A stretch of 64,000 nucleotides of DNA, taken from positions 60,551-124,550 of the forward strand of contig JAXGGA010002349.1 of assembly GCA_038373865.1 (NCBI GenBank), read 5' to 3'. The stretch comes from Uloborus plumipes. Its lineage: Eukaryota; Arthropoda; Arachnida; Araneae; Uloboridae. The position numbers were made by a program, and so were the translations under genes. Shown here piece by piece: positions 23,028 through 36,669 of this stretch. The notes beneath the pieces are model-generated. The model ran no database searches and was not told the DNA's origin. It saw only the letters and a program-made list of their open reading frames with translations. The stretch's first letter is position 1. Each line of letters opens with the position of its first letter.

Positions 23028-23147
23028 AAAACCGTGCTCGGATACTGATCGGAACGATGTCATCGTGCGTTACGGGATCAGTTTACGAGGAGTTAGTTGA
23101 TCGGCCGAGCAAAATCCGATGAGTTGATGCTACTTAGGTACCCTATG

Positions 23148-26100
23148 TGTTTTAAATAAATTTCGCTGAATGCAAATAAAAAAACGTGCAAAGCGTATTT
23201 CTTGAATCCGCAGTTGAAAAGTTGAAAAAAAAATGCTTGATTAAATTAAACGCATTGTTCCTGATCATTTTAACACATAACCATCTTATAATTTCAAATG
23301 GCTTTCTTGAATTGATTTTTGAATTGGATTAGCTTTTAATCTTTAATTTTTGAAAAGTTTGCATTAAGGTGAATTGTCTTGCAAATAGAAAACTTTCCAA
23401 CTTTTCTGAATCCATAATTGCCGTTGGCGAAAAATGCTTTCAGAATGGGAATTTAGTTTCAATTTCCTACACAGCTATTGAAAATTCTGTGCTCATTTCT
23501 TGATCGACTTTGTGTATTAAAACAGAAAAGGAATTTATATTTTAAGTCGTGATGGAAGTTCATGTTTCAATTCTTAACAAATATTATAGTTGCCATGTAG
23601 CTACATATTCCTAACATCAAGGAATATTATGCAATATATACATCTCACACAGCTGAACATTTGCTAATAAGAGAAATTTTTTCCTGTTATGACACGTTTC
23701 AGAAAAAGATACTCTATGAAAAAGAAAAGCTGCTAGCTATTCAATAACACATTTGACTTTAAAACAGATTAATGTATGATATGGTACTAGTATTTTAACA
23801 GCTTAATCTGAAATTCCGCATTTCTAACATTGTTGCAATAATGAATTAATTTGAAATTTTGCCAAGAGATCACAAAACCACATCAAAGTGTTGACCATAA
23901 CTTATTTGAAATCCCGCGAGCGCATTAAATTTGCGCGAAGCTGATTGGGTTTAAAGCTGAAAAACTCTATAAATAAGTTAAATGAACTGAAGAAAGTGGA
24001 GAAGAAGCATCCAAAATTAGCAAAATGTTGGATTTTGCCGAATATTTTGCTTTTTGCTCAAGATTATGCTTTTGAGAAGATCTCGTCGATAGATTACTTT
24101 AGTTTAAAGTCACTGCTTCAATTTATAGCACCTACTTTTTCATGTGACAAATTTGAAATGTTTAGGTCATTTGAAGTGTCTGAAATTATAAAATAACTTA
24201 AATTACTTTATCTTTTACGTTTCATACAAAAAAAGAAACTTATTTTAAGATAAAGCGTTTCTTATTTTAAAAAAAAATAATGGCTATGTCACAGTAAAAA
24301 AATTTAGAGCAGTAATTTAACATTTGTAATTTTTATAATTGCTAACAGCTATAGCTTTTTTCAATCAACTGAATAGAATGCTAATATTCGTACTGCATCT
24401 TTTGATTTAATTGCAAAGTGTAGAGAACATTAACATAATGTTTCAGTTACTTTAAAAATATTTGTGGTGTAAAAACTTTGTTCAATTAAATTTAATAACT
24501 TTGTGAAAACTAATCAATCACTGTGAGATTACTATTCTACATTTTATGCTTTTTTCTTTATTTTAGTGCAATGCTCTTTGGTAAAATCCAGAATAAGTTT
24601 TTCTGACTCCTTAATGGATTTAATTCATAGCGTTGATGCCATTAAGATAGTTGGATCCTTTCTACAAACTGCATGTTATTTAAGTACACGAAAAAATAAA
24701 ACAAAATAAGCTACATTTTTTAAAATATAAAGACTATCTCCATTAGCTTTGCTGACACTGAAGAGCACAAAATAAAAAAGGTATAACATTTCTTGATTAC
24801 AAAACTCAACTTGCAGCTGATTTAACTATCCTTACAATTTAATATTAACGCAGCTAATCAGATATTAAATTACAAATTGGAAATAAAAAGAAATAGGGAC
24901 AATATAGCAAAAGCTATTCCCTCCCCCCTCCAAAAGAAAAAAACAACTAATCACTTATTTATTCTCTCAAAATTTTTATTTAAATTTTACTAGCGGCTTC
25001 AGAACTAACCTAAGTACAAAAAATATTAAGATCAATTGCAATTTAGTTTGAAATTATTTCTGGTAAAACTCTGAAACTTAACTAAATGAACTCTACTTAA
25101 AAAAATGAATAAAGGCGAAAAATGTGCGCAAATTAGCTCACTGTAACGAGCGGCGGTGAAAGATATGCACACATTTTGTTAAACTCGAGAGACAAAGATA
25201 TTTTAAACGAACAAAGCAAGGGATTAATAGAGATATTTTCATACTCAATGAAAGCAAGATGTTGTGAATTTAAAAATAACATCATAAATTAAAATAAAGG
25301 GACATTTGAATTCACGCAGAAGTTTTTCGTCTATAAAATATCACCAATTTATGTAATACGAATCACTTTTATCATTTCAAATGCAAAAATGATAGTTTAA
25401 GTAAATGTAAAGTATGTTACATTGAAATTAGGCTTTCATTCTATTAAATTTACATGTTTCTAAAAATTCAATAAATTATAAATTTATCCATACGTTGCTT
25501 CAGCTTTATCTTGTTCTTCTTTTATTAGAGCTTAAAAATTGCAATAAGTAGCCAAATAAAATGCTTTTAGGTTAATTACTGGATTAAGTTCTTGACCTGA
25601 GTGCGTTTCTAAAGTTAAATGAAGTATAATAAATTAGCTAATGTCACCCAGTGGAGCACTCTGTTTTAAAAGGCATTTGATCTGCTCACGGCAAAGTTAA
25701 GTTTCGGATGCTTTAATGGAACATAATTGATCCACTGAAAAGGAATCCCAAAAGGGAAGCAAGATGTTCTCTTTCTAAAGTTAGTCTCTAAGCAATCAAC
25801 AATTGCGAGAAATCTTGAACTCACTTTTATCGCATTTAGATTACATTGTTACATATTAATAAATTTTTTGGTACACTTTTTAATAGAAAAAGACTAAGTT
25901 GCGTCGTATAAGGAAGCATATTACAAGAAAAGAAAAAACAGGAATTGTATTGACTTTTAATGATTACATTCTTAGTTTCTGTTGAGGGGATTTCATGACT
26001 TGTTCCCCTTATTCAACAAGTTGCTTTTTTTGAAATGTTTTTTTCTACATATCACGTAACTAACCCAGTACGGTATGTTACCAAATTTTGTGTTAATAGT

Positions 26101-26251
26101 ACTTAATAAGGAGCAGTTTTACAGACGTTTGAGAGAAAACTTATTTCTAACAGTTTAATGAAGAACAGTTTTTCTCCGAGAGAGAATTATGTAACTAACA
26201 TGACGTATTTTATTTTTCATTGATTAAAAATGTACTCAAACACAAATAAGT
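23148..26251. other. AT-rich stretch, no feature seen
   Basis: No gene or repeat recognised over 3.1 kb. Confidence 0.4.
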
Positions 26252-26255
26252 AGTA

Positions 26256-27877
26256 GAGCCAATATTTAGAAAAGTGCCAATTTGAAGTTGGAGTTTTCTG
26301 AAAAAAAAAAATTTTTGCAGAAAAAAACTAATATTGGATTTTAAGTCTAAATTGGGTCTAAATGCAAGAAAATAAAAGGGGGGAGGTCAAGGAAGTTATT
26401 TACCTCCTCCTTAGATTACTCACTTTTAAGCCGTTACAGATCTGATGAATGTTACAGATCTGATGTTAATATGAGTTACATATTTGAGTTTATGCTTTCA
26501 GTCTTCGTTAACATCTCTAAATATGATATCATTTCCTTGCATTTTTAACATAGAATTAAGATAATTATATTAAAATACATATATTAGGCTAAAAAATCAA
26601 ATTTCATTATGAAAAAGCATTTCTTGGAAATAAAAATGAGCGATAAGGTTTTTAGATAAAATAAATTATGAGATTACCAAATCTAAGCTAATAAAACATT
26701 TGTTTTGTTTTAAAACAATACACAACTTCAACTTTTTCAACACACAACTCTGCTGCTTGCTTTTCTTTAATTAGTTGCAGGAAATTTAATTTCTTGATCA
26801 GAAATTCAAATTTACCATGCTAGTTATTATCTAGTTATTTAGCAAAGTTATGAGAAATTGAAGCACCAAAAAAAAATAAATAAATAAATAAATTAAAATA
26901 ATAATAATTAATTAACTTAATTTCTGCAGTGTCAATTTTTCTTATTTTACTAACTTCTATTGTTAGGTCATACAAACCACAAATGAAGCAATTGTACTAA
27001 AACTCATTGCTTTTCATTTTTTAAGAACAAAAATATTCAATATATATGGCTAAAGTATGATTTTTGCTTTTTATAATTCTGAAACGTGTGAGTTAGTTCT
27101 GTAACATATTTGCTGTTTTTCAATGTTACCGCTCTGACTGTTACCGATCTGACAAACTGACAATTTTTTTTTTTTATTTCCGAGTCGATCGCACTAAACC
27201 AAAATCAAACACGTGGGTTTTTCACTTGCAATAAAGGACTATACTTATATATAAAATAATTTTTAAAATAATAAAAACTGCGCATTTTAGAGCGTGTTAC
27301 CGATCTGATGACTCAAATGACACACATTTTATAAAATCACTTTAAAAAATCTTACCTACAATTTTAGATGCAGAAATGCAAATTTTTAATTACGATTCGA
27401 TAAAACTTTCCACCAGGTACTCAGTATCACGTGGTATAGGTGCAGGAAATGATTTTGGGAGCCTAAACATAAATCGGAAGTTATTGTTACCACTCTGACG
27501 GCGGAACTTGGAACACGCTTAATTCGCATCAGCTAGAAAATCAGAAATCGACTAAAACAAAAATGAAGTAAAATATTAACAAAGGGGTAAAAATAGAATC
27601 GTTTTTTGTGCAAGTGCGTTTTTTTGGGAAGTTAGAAAGTGCGCATGACCTGTTTGCATGCTAAGCTTTGCTACTTGGGACACGTTACCGATCTGATTTT
27701 TGATGTATAAACACAATATTTTCTGATGAAAAAAAATTTTTTTTTTCTGATGTTATTAGATGAAATGAAAGAGAAACTTATCTTCTTTCTGGGGAAAATA
27801 ATTTTTTTAACTAGTTATTGAAATACTGGTGAAAATTCACTTGGGACTCAAATTGGCACTTTTCTAAATATTAGCTC
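26256..27877 (+). mobile_element. Non-coding element with iterated GTTACCGATCTGA motif
   Basis: Near-perfect inverted ends of about 32 bp (GAGCCAATATTTAGAAAAGT at 26256; complement ending 27877) are flanked by AGTA (26252-26255, 27878-27881), a candidate 4-bp duplication. The motif GTTACMGATCTGA and close variants occur at 26433, 26451, 27125, 27140, 27296, 27486 and 27684, all on the plus strand. No transposase relic was found. The layout parallels the elements at 10956-13310 and 62754-63448. Confidence 0.72.
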
Positions 27878-27881
27878 AGTA

Positions 27882-29560
27882 TGCACTAATTTTCTAATAC
27901 TGCTCTAGAGAAATATATGTCTTCTGTAAATAAAAGATAAGAACACACGTAAAACTAATAGAGTAAAATTAAGCTATGAGTTTGTCATTTCAACTAATAG
28001 CTTTGATTTTGATCCATATTTCCATGAAGATATAATGTAAACTCATTCTATATAATTTTGTAGGATTTTAAACCACCCGTTGCGTTAAAACCGGAGTTGA
28101 AAATGCTTATTTTAACATGCATAATATTTCTTAAAAGAGCTTTTTTTTTCCTCAATACTTCATAAAAGTACAATAGAAAGGCATGATTTCAATTTCTTTT
28201 AAATCAGTGAAGAACATCAAACGCCTTAGTGCCTGTTTTTTCGAAAAATTCCAGTAAAAAGAATAGAATTTTTCAATAATTTCTGTTAGGCACAAAAACT
28301 TCTCGTTGGTCAGTTAGTTTCTATTTTTGCTTATTTTTTGTGGTTCCCTAGCACGGTACTTTACATTGCAAATCAAGTCATCCTTTTTGAAACACTCTGA
28401 TTATTGATTAACATATCAAGCTGAAGGTATACTTCTCTATCCTAATATCGCACTAAGTTCTTTAAATACTCTATTCCTTTAAATCGTTTCACTCCAATCA
28501 ATTGTTTTCCATGGAGAATAAACTCAAACATTTCTTCTTCTTCATTTCCTTTTAAATCAACGCTCAGAATTTCAATGGAGAACGAAATACGTTTTTCTAC
28601 GCATTCTTCTTAATTGGATAGTTTAATAGTGCTTAGTATTCTTTTCACACGTTTGCTTAACAATCAGCAATGTAAGTTTTGTCATTGAATACTAATGTTT
28701 TCCCTTTAAATGGTGATAAACTTTTAAAATTTATTTCAGTCAAAACTTGAGATAGTAATGTAATTACATTACTTATTTCTCTTTTACTTCATACTCAAAA
28801 AAATACTTAATGGATCTGTATTGCATTATCAAATTTTATTACAATTTCGATGTAAATAACTTTAAAAGCTAAACTTGATAGTTCTTATTTGGGATAAGTA
28901 CACAAGATGTCCAACTTTTTAATGCTGTTTATTGTAATTTTATGAAAAAGTACGCAAGTAATTAAGATGATATTTACTTAAATCAACAAATTCAAAGAAT
29001 TTATTTCTACGCATGTTGTTTGCAGCAATACGTAATAAATGTATTGCAATTTGGACTTTTTTTTTAAATTTTGCTAGTTGAAAACTGAGAGAAAGACTTA
29101 TATTTATTGAACCACGAATGAAACATTTCGTATTCATTAATGCATAGAAAACAGAAAATAGACCTGCATGGCGGAAAATTTTGTGATATAGTTACTAAAT
29201 CATTAAAAATCTCTTGTATTTCTTTAAATAATGAATAATGGAATTGTAAATTTTCAGTCGTAAGTGTAACGCAAAAATGAGAATGCAATCTTCAAGGTTT
29301 TGCTGTCAAACAATTATGGAGAAACTTCTGAATTGCATTTTGTTATTAACACTCACAGTCAAAAATATTTTTCGAAAAATGTTATACAAATTGAGACTAA
29401 ATTATTTGATATTTAATATTATTTGACTAGATCTTGCAGTGCAAACATACCTCCATACGCATTGGGATCGTAGGAAAACCGAAATGCTAAAAGAAGGGTG
29501 TAACAACTTATATTCCCCTATATCTAAAGAAACAATTAGAAAAAGAAAAAATAATAATTC
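27882..29560. other. AT-rich stretch, no feature seen
   Basis: No gene or repeat recognised. Confidence 0.4.
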
Positions 29561-29564
29561 GTCG

Positions 29565-29860
29565 GAGAAAAATATTGTGCTCTTGCTAAAGAGACCTTGA
29601 ACGAAAGGCCATCAAATTTCCTGTTGATGAAATAACTTTCTTTTAGTAAATCCCAAGACGATTTCATTTTTGTTTCTCGCGTGTCATGCACAAAACCTGA
29701 TGCTTTATTTTTTTTCACGGAGAAGAGTATCAAGCTCTAGTAAGAGTTACATGCTGACAGAAGACAATTCATCATGATGTGGAAGAACTGTCACACGTCA
29801 TTGGTCATCCCCCGAGACATCCGTTGAGGTAGGGATAGGCTCTGCTCACTGTTGTAAGTT
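29565..29860. repeat. Dispersed repeat, CGCGTGTCATGCACAA type, copy 1
   Basis: It shares ordered words with 46430-46700: TTTCTCGCGTGTCATGCACA, TTTGATG-type spacer, GAAGACAATTCATCATGATG, TGGAAGAACTG and CATTGGTC. The copies are clearly diverged but colinear. Class not recognised. Confidence 0.75.
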
Positions 29861-29870
29861 TCAGATAAGT

Positions 29871-31125
29871 TTTACGCTGACTGTTATGCCATGAGCCTTA
29901 CAAGTAAAGGACATATTCTCCCGAATTTTTTTATGTTTTCTTGAAAATTTCAGATCGTAGAAATTGTCAGTTGAATTTGTGAGCAATTGAGAAAGGGCAA
30001 TTATTTTTCTTTTAAAAGGGGCTTTACATAAATGATCCGACATATTTTTTTTAACATGTTTATCCTCTTTCGCCTTTGACAAAAAGTTCCACATTTCCTT
30101 TTAGTTCTCTTTAGACAATCTTCCCCTTTTTCGGAGCAAGTTTCTAAATATTATTAAATGTTTTGAATATTGGTACTAATTGCACATTAAATGAAACCAT
30201 TGTGTTCGATGTAACAACAACTCAGAAAACTAAATCTCATATTTTAAAAAAGGATGAAGGTTTGAAAGAATCCTTCATTGCTTTTAATGCTGAGAGAAAT
30301 ATCGTAACGAAATGAAAATTTTCCCAGAAGAAAGAATGTGACTAATTTCACGTTTGAGATGTTGACATTTTATTCTTTTAAAGTGCGTTTGGGGCATTTT
30401 TAATTCAACAGTTAAAAGCATTCAGATGATACGTTTTCCCTAAAATGTACCTCTATTTGAAATTGCTAAATTTGTTGAATTTAAATATTTTTACTTTAGT
30501 TGGTAGAATAATTCAATGTTCCAATAGAGATTTTTTCAGCCATACTTTTTATTTATTACTACTCATTATGATAATGTACGAAACAAATAGGGAAATGGAA
30601 GAGCTACTTTTTAAATACAAATCTCTTTTTATTAGGGTTATGTTTCTTTTGGTGTGTTAGAGCGCAGTAGTTTTCCAACGTAACAATTTTGTGGAAAATG
30701 TATCCAAACCGTTATAAGATTGTTTTAAGGAAAATAACTCAAAATAATGATGAACACTTTACAGCCCAGTGTTCTTCGTAAGTTTGAAATACCCCAATTT
30801 TGGTCGAATAAAGCACTTGTTTAAAACTTTATTAAATTTAAAAATATGAATATTTGAAAAAAAATTAAAAAATATGGGATAAAATCTTTCCTGAATTGAA
30901 GTAAAATAGTGAGGTAAAAGAAATAATGCCAATTTAAAAATAGCTAAAGCAAAGATAAGGTACATTAGATCGATTAAGCAAATATTCAAATAAAGATATA
31001 CCTTTTTTCCCTTCGCGTAAGGTTTTTTTCGCCTCACTACCATATTAGGGAAGTTATCTTCTTACCATACAAAATCCCCTACGTTATTGACATTTATTGA
31101 TTTTGCTTTTTATTAATTGTTCATA
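29871..31125. other. AT-rich stretch, no feature seen
   Basis: No gene or repeat recognised. Confidence 0.4.
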
Positions 31126-31394
31126 TGTGACAACTCTCACACTTAGCAATTGTGGAAAATCTCCATAGTCTAATTTTGACATGAGAGCATGAGTGCGCTG
31201 TTATTTGTTCCTATGCAAATTGCTGTCGGCTCTTAACTGTATTTATATTTATTCGGACGGCACTTGTGTTGTAGATTTTCGTAGTTGTTGATGATTGGAG
31301 CATAGTTTTTGTAAGGGCGACATGCCCGCTTCAAATAGCAAAATAAATCTATGTTTTATTTAAATAGTCGTCGTCGGAATCATTTCGTTTCAGC
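31126..31394 (+). mobile_element. Possible solo LTR
   Basis: The stretch opens TGTGACAACTCTCACACTTA, contains a TATTTATATTTA box followed by TCGGACGG, an AATAAA signal near 31340, and ends GTCGTCGTCGGAATCATTTC then GTTTCA. TG..CA ends, TATA box and polyadenylation signal in this order fit an LTR of about 270 bp. No flanking duplication could be found and no internal retroelement genes are adjacent, so the call is tentative. Confidence 0.35.
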
Positions 31395-31579
31395 AATAGA
31401 AAAAAATAGGAATAGCTTGATCGCTTGGAGCACTGCTTATGTAAATACTGTAATTATATGTACCAAAATTATTTGATAAAATAAAAAAAAACTACTGTGT
31501 TTAGTTTTACTCAAGGAGAATTATGGAAAGTTATAATTATATTTGTCGCCAAATTTTGGTTGTTGCAAACAAGCAAAGA

Positions 31580-32188
31580 TGAAGTGTTATCAAAACAGAA
31601 ATATCATTTTAAGTCTATCATTTGCTCTCGGAATATATTTTTGCAATATCCATTGCATTAAACACTAAGTATGTTATTTTGATTTTTAATTCAATACTAG
31701 AGAGAAAAACTCACGCTCATCCTTTTGCTCTTGGTGGATAATTAAAAGTTCGTCTTTTGATATTTTTGATCGCTTTATTTGAGCCCAAAATAGGACTTAA
31801 TACCCTACTTAAGCAAAATACGAGAATGATAGAATGTATAAAACCAGAAATAAAAACTTTTCGATCACCATATCTAAGTTCAAAATAGCCTGCAATTACC
31901 CTATGTTAGCAATAGCAAAATTTGATATTCTGATTTTTGTTTAATGTCTAACTAGATGAACTTATATTCATCCTTCTGCTTTGACTTAAGATAAAAAATT
32001 CGTTATGAAATTTTATAAAAACAGAAAAGTAATCTTTTTGATTACATCATCTGAATTCAAGCAAGCCCTTAAACACCATATTTTAGCAAAAACAAAGAAT
32101 GATAGCTTAACTTACATTAAAATACTGAAAAGAAAAACTCATATTTATTGTTCTGCTTTGATGGAGTTCATAATTAAAATTAGTTATG

Positions 32189-32227
<39 letters not shown>

Positions 32228-32650
32228 TCGTTTCGATTGCATCATCTACGCCCAAAATAGCCTTGAAATACTCAATTTTATCAAGAGCAAAGTTTGTTAT
32301 ATTAATTTAATTCCAAGTACTAAACAGAAAAACTCATTAATCTTTCTGCTGTTGACGAAAGTCTTGACTTAAAAGTTCTTTAAAAAGTATTATAAAAACA
32401 GAAAAATAAGGTTTTTGGTTACCTTAACCAAGTCTAAAACATCCATAAAATAAGCTATTTAATCAAAAACAAGCAAATGATGTTCTTATCTGAATTAAAG
32501 CTAAATAAAAATTGCATCATAAAGGATAAATTACATATTCCCCATAAAAAATTAAATCTATCACTGACTATTTTATTGTGTGAGATTAGATGCAGCAAGA
32601 TTAATTACAAAAATTCGTTATAAACCGCAAATACAGATGAGTAATTAGCT
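31580..32650. repeat. Degenerate tandem array, unit about 180-195 bp
   Basis: Diverged units share the order AAAAACTCAT..TTTCTGCT, AAAATTCGTTATGAA, ATAAAAACAGAAAA, GATTACATCATCT, CAAAATAGCC and TTAGCAA. GATTNCAT-type anchors lie near 31861, 32041, 32236 and 32416; a partial earlier one is near 31769. The copies are old. Confidence 0.55.
32192..32223 (+). repeat. Poly-A run
   Basis: An uninterrupted A run inside one unit of the degenerate array. It is expanded relative to the neighbouring units and is not evidence of a retrocopy tail. Confidence 0.95.
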
Positions 32651-33700
32651 GTTTTTTATTCATCAATTTAGGATTTCGTAAAATAAAACCGTGACTATAA
32701 ATATCAAGTTCTGAAAAAAGCTTTTGAGATGCTCTCAAAATAAATTTTAATTAAAATAATGAAGTTTTTACGTGAAAAACTTTTTTTATAAAAGGCTTCA
32801 GCATTGTTTTTCCTTCAATAAATTCAGTCATAAATAATTTAAAGAGAAAATTTCGGTAAAATGGGATTAAAAAAAAGACTTTTCGTTTATTTCTTAATTT
32901 TTCGTTTGAGAAAAAGTTGTTTAGTGGAAAAAAGTCGTGTTGTATTTTAAAAATTATTTGAAAAGTAAAATTGTTTTATGTATTCAACTACTTTTAACAT
33001 TTTTCAGTAAATGCTTGAAAATTTTGTACAGTTATTTTCTTAATTTTAAAACGTTTTGACAGAAAATATCTTAAAATACATTATTTAGATGACATTGCTT
33101 GATACATTTTTTTCCTTTGCAAAACACGTTCTTTGTAACCAAGTATTTCTCCGCTTCAAAATATGCTTTTGTCGCTTGATCAGAGTTTTTGTCAACTTAA
33201 AATTTTTCTCATTATTATGTTAAAAAAAAAAAGTCTTTTGCACGATGATTTATAAATTATTGACCAAAATCACTACTTTTTAAATGGTTTTAATTAAAAA
33301 CAGTCTTTTAGTTGAGAATCGGTTAACCGGGAAAATATTTTGGTGATTTGACCACTTTATTGACCCACTGAAAGGGTGCAAATCTAAATCGACAGTGCCC
33401 AACCCGGGTCTGTGCGCATTGCGAACTGAGCTTCACAATGTTTTTAGATGTTAAAGTTTTCCGTTGAAATATTGATAATAATTGCTATAAAAGCTTTTTC
33501 AATGTTAATTAATTCACTGAAAAAAGGCTGTATTTAAATATCAACATGAATTAATAAATATGATACTTGGAACATTTTTTAAGTTACCAATTTAAGTTCA
33601 AACCATTGTATCCAACTCAGAATATTTATTAAAAAGGTGCTTCTATTTGGACACAACATGACAAAAAGAAAAAAATTGACACCTCGAATTCAAATTGTGT
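32651..33700. other. AT-rich stretch, no feature seen
   Basis: No gene or repeat recognised. Confidence 0.4.
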
Positions 33701-33720
33701 TTTTCGTAGTGATAACATAA

Positions 33721-34020
33721 GTGCGTTGCGATAAATGTGTAGCGCGTGTCCTAGAGCATATAACTCCACTATGCCCCCCCTCCCGCCGCTGTTATTTTGT
33801 CGCAATGGACAAAGTATTTGGTTACCTCAGGGGGGGGGGACCTAGATCTAGCCTCACTAGGGACATACATCCGTGCGCTACATTGGTTACCTTCCAACTC
33901 AACAGATGGGGCCAGCACCGCGCCATGCAATCCTGTATGATGAAGCAGTAAATACTGATGGACGCGAGGCGTTGGCAACCTGCCAATTTGAGAGAGGGAC
34001 TACACAAGGTTTGAGGTCCA
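33721..34020. other. GC-richer island of unknown origin
   Basis: About 300 bp with C and G runs (CCCCCCCTCCCGCCGC, GGGGGGGGGGACC) and open frames on both strands of 61-76 codons. None of the translations resembles a family I recognise. The composition contrast with its surroundings suggests inserted or captured DNA, but no ends were found. Confidence 0.3.
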
Positions 34021-36660
34021 AAGAGAAAACATATAGCAGTTTGTCAATGTGAAAAACAAGGGAAAAAAGACAAACAGAACAGTTAAGTGGTTAACGAAAT
34101 ATTAGAAAAAGTGCCAAAGGTATACTGCCAAATTTCACTTTATTTACTTATATTTATGTATGAACTATGGCTATAAAATTATGCTTATGAATTAAATTTG
34201 TTAAAACTTTCACACTCAAGTGTTGAGTAACTAAATTCGTTTAATTTCTTTTGAAAAAGAAGGAAATTACTTTATTACTAATGGTAATTATGACGCAAAA
34301 CGTTTCTCACAATGAGTTGTAAAGAAGGAAAATGAATTCTATTATCTTAATTAAAAGAAAAAAATATTTTTTTAGTGCTAAAAATGTTTTGCATTTTAAA
34401 ATCTCGACACCAAAGAAATAGTTTTAATTAAAATATTAGCGATTTCACTTGTGTAACTAGAAACAAAAGAAAATGAAATATGAATGATTTGAAGCGGAAA
34501 CTCATTTAAAATAGAATCATGGCAAATAAAATGTATAACGAGTAATTATAATGTTTCAATTTAAAGTTAATGATTAAAAGCAATCTTATTTATAATGTGA
34601 ATTAGAAAATGCAATTGAGCGTGATTTACAAATCCTTAATTAGAAATTTAAACGAAATGTTTGAAAAAATTTATAACTTAATAATGGAAATTTTTAAGTA
34701 AAATCATTTTTAAAATACTTGAAGACAGTAATTCAAATTTCATTTAAATTTATTTCTTAGCACATTCTTTTCTGTAGTATTTAGTTTTAATTAATATATT
34801 TTCAAACTTTTAGATTTAAAGAGCATATTTCTTGAAAGTTATTTTTTTTCATAACATGAATGATAAAAACTACCCTAATTTTGAACCAATAAAATAGTGA
34901 TAAATGTCGCTCGAGCATTGTTTTTAAATGTATTCGTTTTATTAGATAAAGCATTCCATTCTGTATACCAATCTGTTCTAAACCTATTGAAAAATCATTT
35001 TTTTTAAATTTACATGTGAAGGGCCTTTCAAATTAATTTCAAAAATGCAATTTAGCCGATTTTGAAACATACGTTCACTCATATTACACTGTCAAAGACG
35101 TATTTTCATTTAAAAAATAATTTTCTATTGAAAAAGTGTTGGGAGTGAGGTAAAAAAGAGATTTTACACTAATAATTATGTAACGAAATTCAATGTCGAA
35201 TTTTGAGGCTGTATAATAGTTAACGAAAAACTTAAAATTTTATGCGTTTTAAATTTTCGTTTCTTACTTTCTTCTTTAGATATTTGAAAATCATACTTGA
35301 GTCACTTTTATTAAATTCATGTGTCAATTAACAAACAGCTCTTGCTACTTGTTTTATTTTGCAAAGAATGGCTTTTATCAGAAACGGTATTTGGAAAACT
35401 ACCATACATATCTATTGTTAGGCTTCAAAACGTTTTAAACGCAAAATAATAATGAATTAGATTTAATTAATTATTTGTTTTACAAAAATTTGATAGTTGT
35501 AAATACCAACTATTTGTTGCGACTATTAAGGAATAAATGTTATCTTCCTTCCAATATGTAGTAGAAATTTTGTAGAAATAAGAATATTTCAATATCCGCT
35601 GTAAACGAGGCAACCGCTAATGCCCTTCTGCATATTTCATTCTTATCCACTAAAGATCTGAATCATGTTTATGAAAGTCGGTTTAAAATTTCTCTTTGTA
35701 AGATCAGAAAAGTACAGAGGTACTTTGAAGACATCAGTTACTTCTTGCCTGATTACTGCTCTTAGTTCTGATCAAGGTAAAGCGTATGAAAAATGACAAT
35801 ATCTACATAAAACAAGAAAATATATTTAAAATATTATTATTAAAATTTTTAAATACATATTTCGATCTAATCTCTACAGTTTTTACTTAAAATTTCAAGT
35901 TGGAAAATTATATATATATTTTTTTAACCAAGTGTAGATTAAATATTTTATGTTGTTTCAAACAAATGGCGATTACTTTTAAAAATGGATAAAACAGATA
36001 CAAAATGGTTTAAAAATTACTTAAAAGAAAATGATTAAAAGAAATATTTAAAGTCATTAATTCAACCGAAGTATTCTTTATTAAAATTAATGACATTTTA
36101 ATGAAAAATTAAAGTTTTGATGTTTAAATAACAGTTATAAGTTAATTAAAATACTTAATTATAGTTATTAACTATTTCAAAATTTTTAGCTCGCTTATGT
36201 TTGGTAAAATGTTTAAAAAACAGTTACAACTTTGAACGGGAGCAAACGCTGCCCTATTTTATGCATACCTTAGATAAGTGGAATTTTAATACTTCTGTTT
36301 TATAGAGAGAATTTATCACTAGTGAGAGATTAATTTTCAATTATATTTGTATTTATTAACTCAAATTGAGTACTTTAAAATTTGAAAATTTTCTCGCTCA
36401 CTTTTTAGTTGAAGTTATGTACTTTTGAGATTAATGTATCAAGTGGAAAATGATTTTAAAACAAAAATCTGTAGAATTATTTTAAAGCAAACAATTTTTG
36501 CTTTTATATTTATCTTATCGTTTCTTTGATTTCTTTTATAAGCTGTTCAACTATGTAATCTATAGATAAAAGCATCCAGATTATTTTTTCAAAGTTCTAT
36601 AACACCTGAAGAGCTATAACTTTTGTTATCTGACAAAAATGATCAACAGCAAAATTGATT
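34021..36660. other. AT-rich stretch, no feature seen
   Basis: No gene or repeat recognised over 2.6 kb. Confidence 0.4.
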
Positions 36661-36669
36661 CTATGAAAA

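Larger units (their letters stand above)
22101..23138. mobile_element. Nested CATCGG-rich element with tandem block and tRNA-like segment
   Basis: It begins TAGCAGCACAATCTCATCGG and ends CCGATGAGTTGATGCTACTT; the ends are roughly complementary. TACCC flanks both sides (22096-22100, 23139-23143), a candidate 5-bp duplication, supported because the host element's end resumes exactly after it. The body is dense in CATCGG/CCGATG and CGATGATCGG words, contains a tRNA-like segment on the minus strand and a 60-bp tandem block. Confidence 0.65.
21260..23147. mobile_element. DNA element with repeated terminal motif, split by a nested insertion
   Basis: The left end CATAAGGTAAGTGCTCCAGC (21260) has a near-complement at the right: GACTACTGAAGCACTTACCC ends at 22100 and its outermost four bases TATG lie at 23144-23147, beyond a second element. 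The terminal word GTGGCCGACTACTGG or variants recurs inside at about 21644, 21831, 21851 and 21877 on the plus strand. No protein was recognised. About 850 bp remain once the insert is ignored. Confidence 0.6.

Noticed and set aside
32192..32223. Poly-A run as a retrocopy tail
   Set aside because: It sits inside a degenerate tandem unit that continues on both sides.
33721..33951. 76-codon frame MRCDKCVARVLEH... as an exon
   Set aside because: No recognised domain, no convincing splice sites, and both other frames are also open, as expected of GC-rich DNA; reported only as a composition island.
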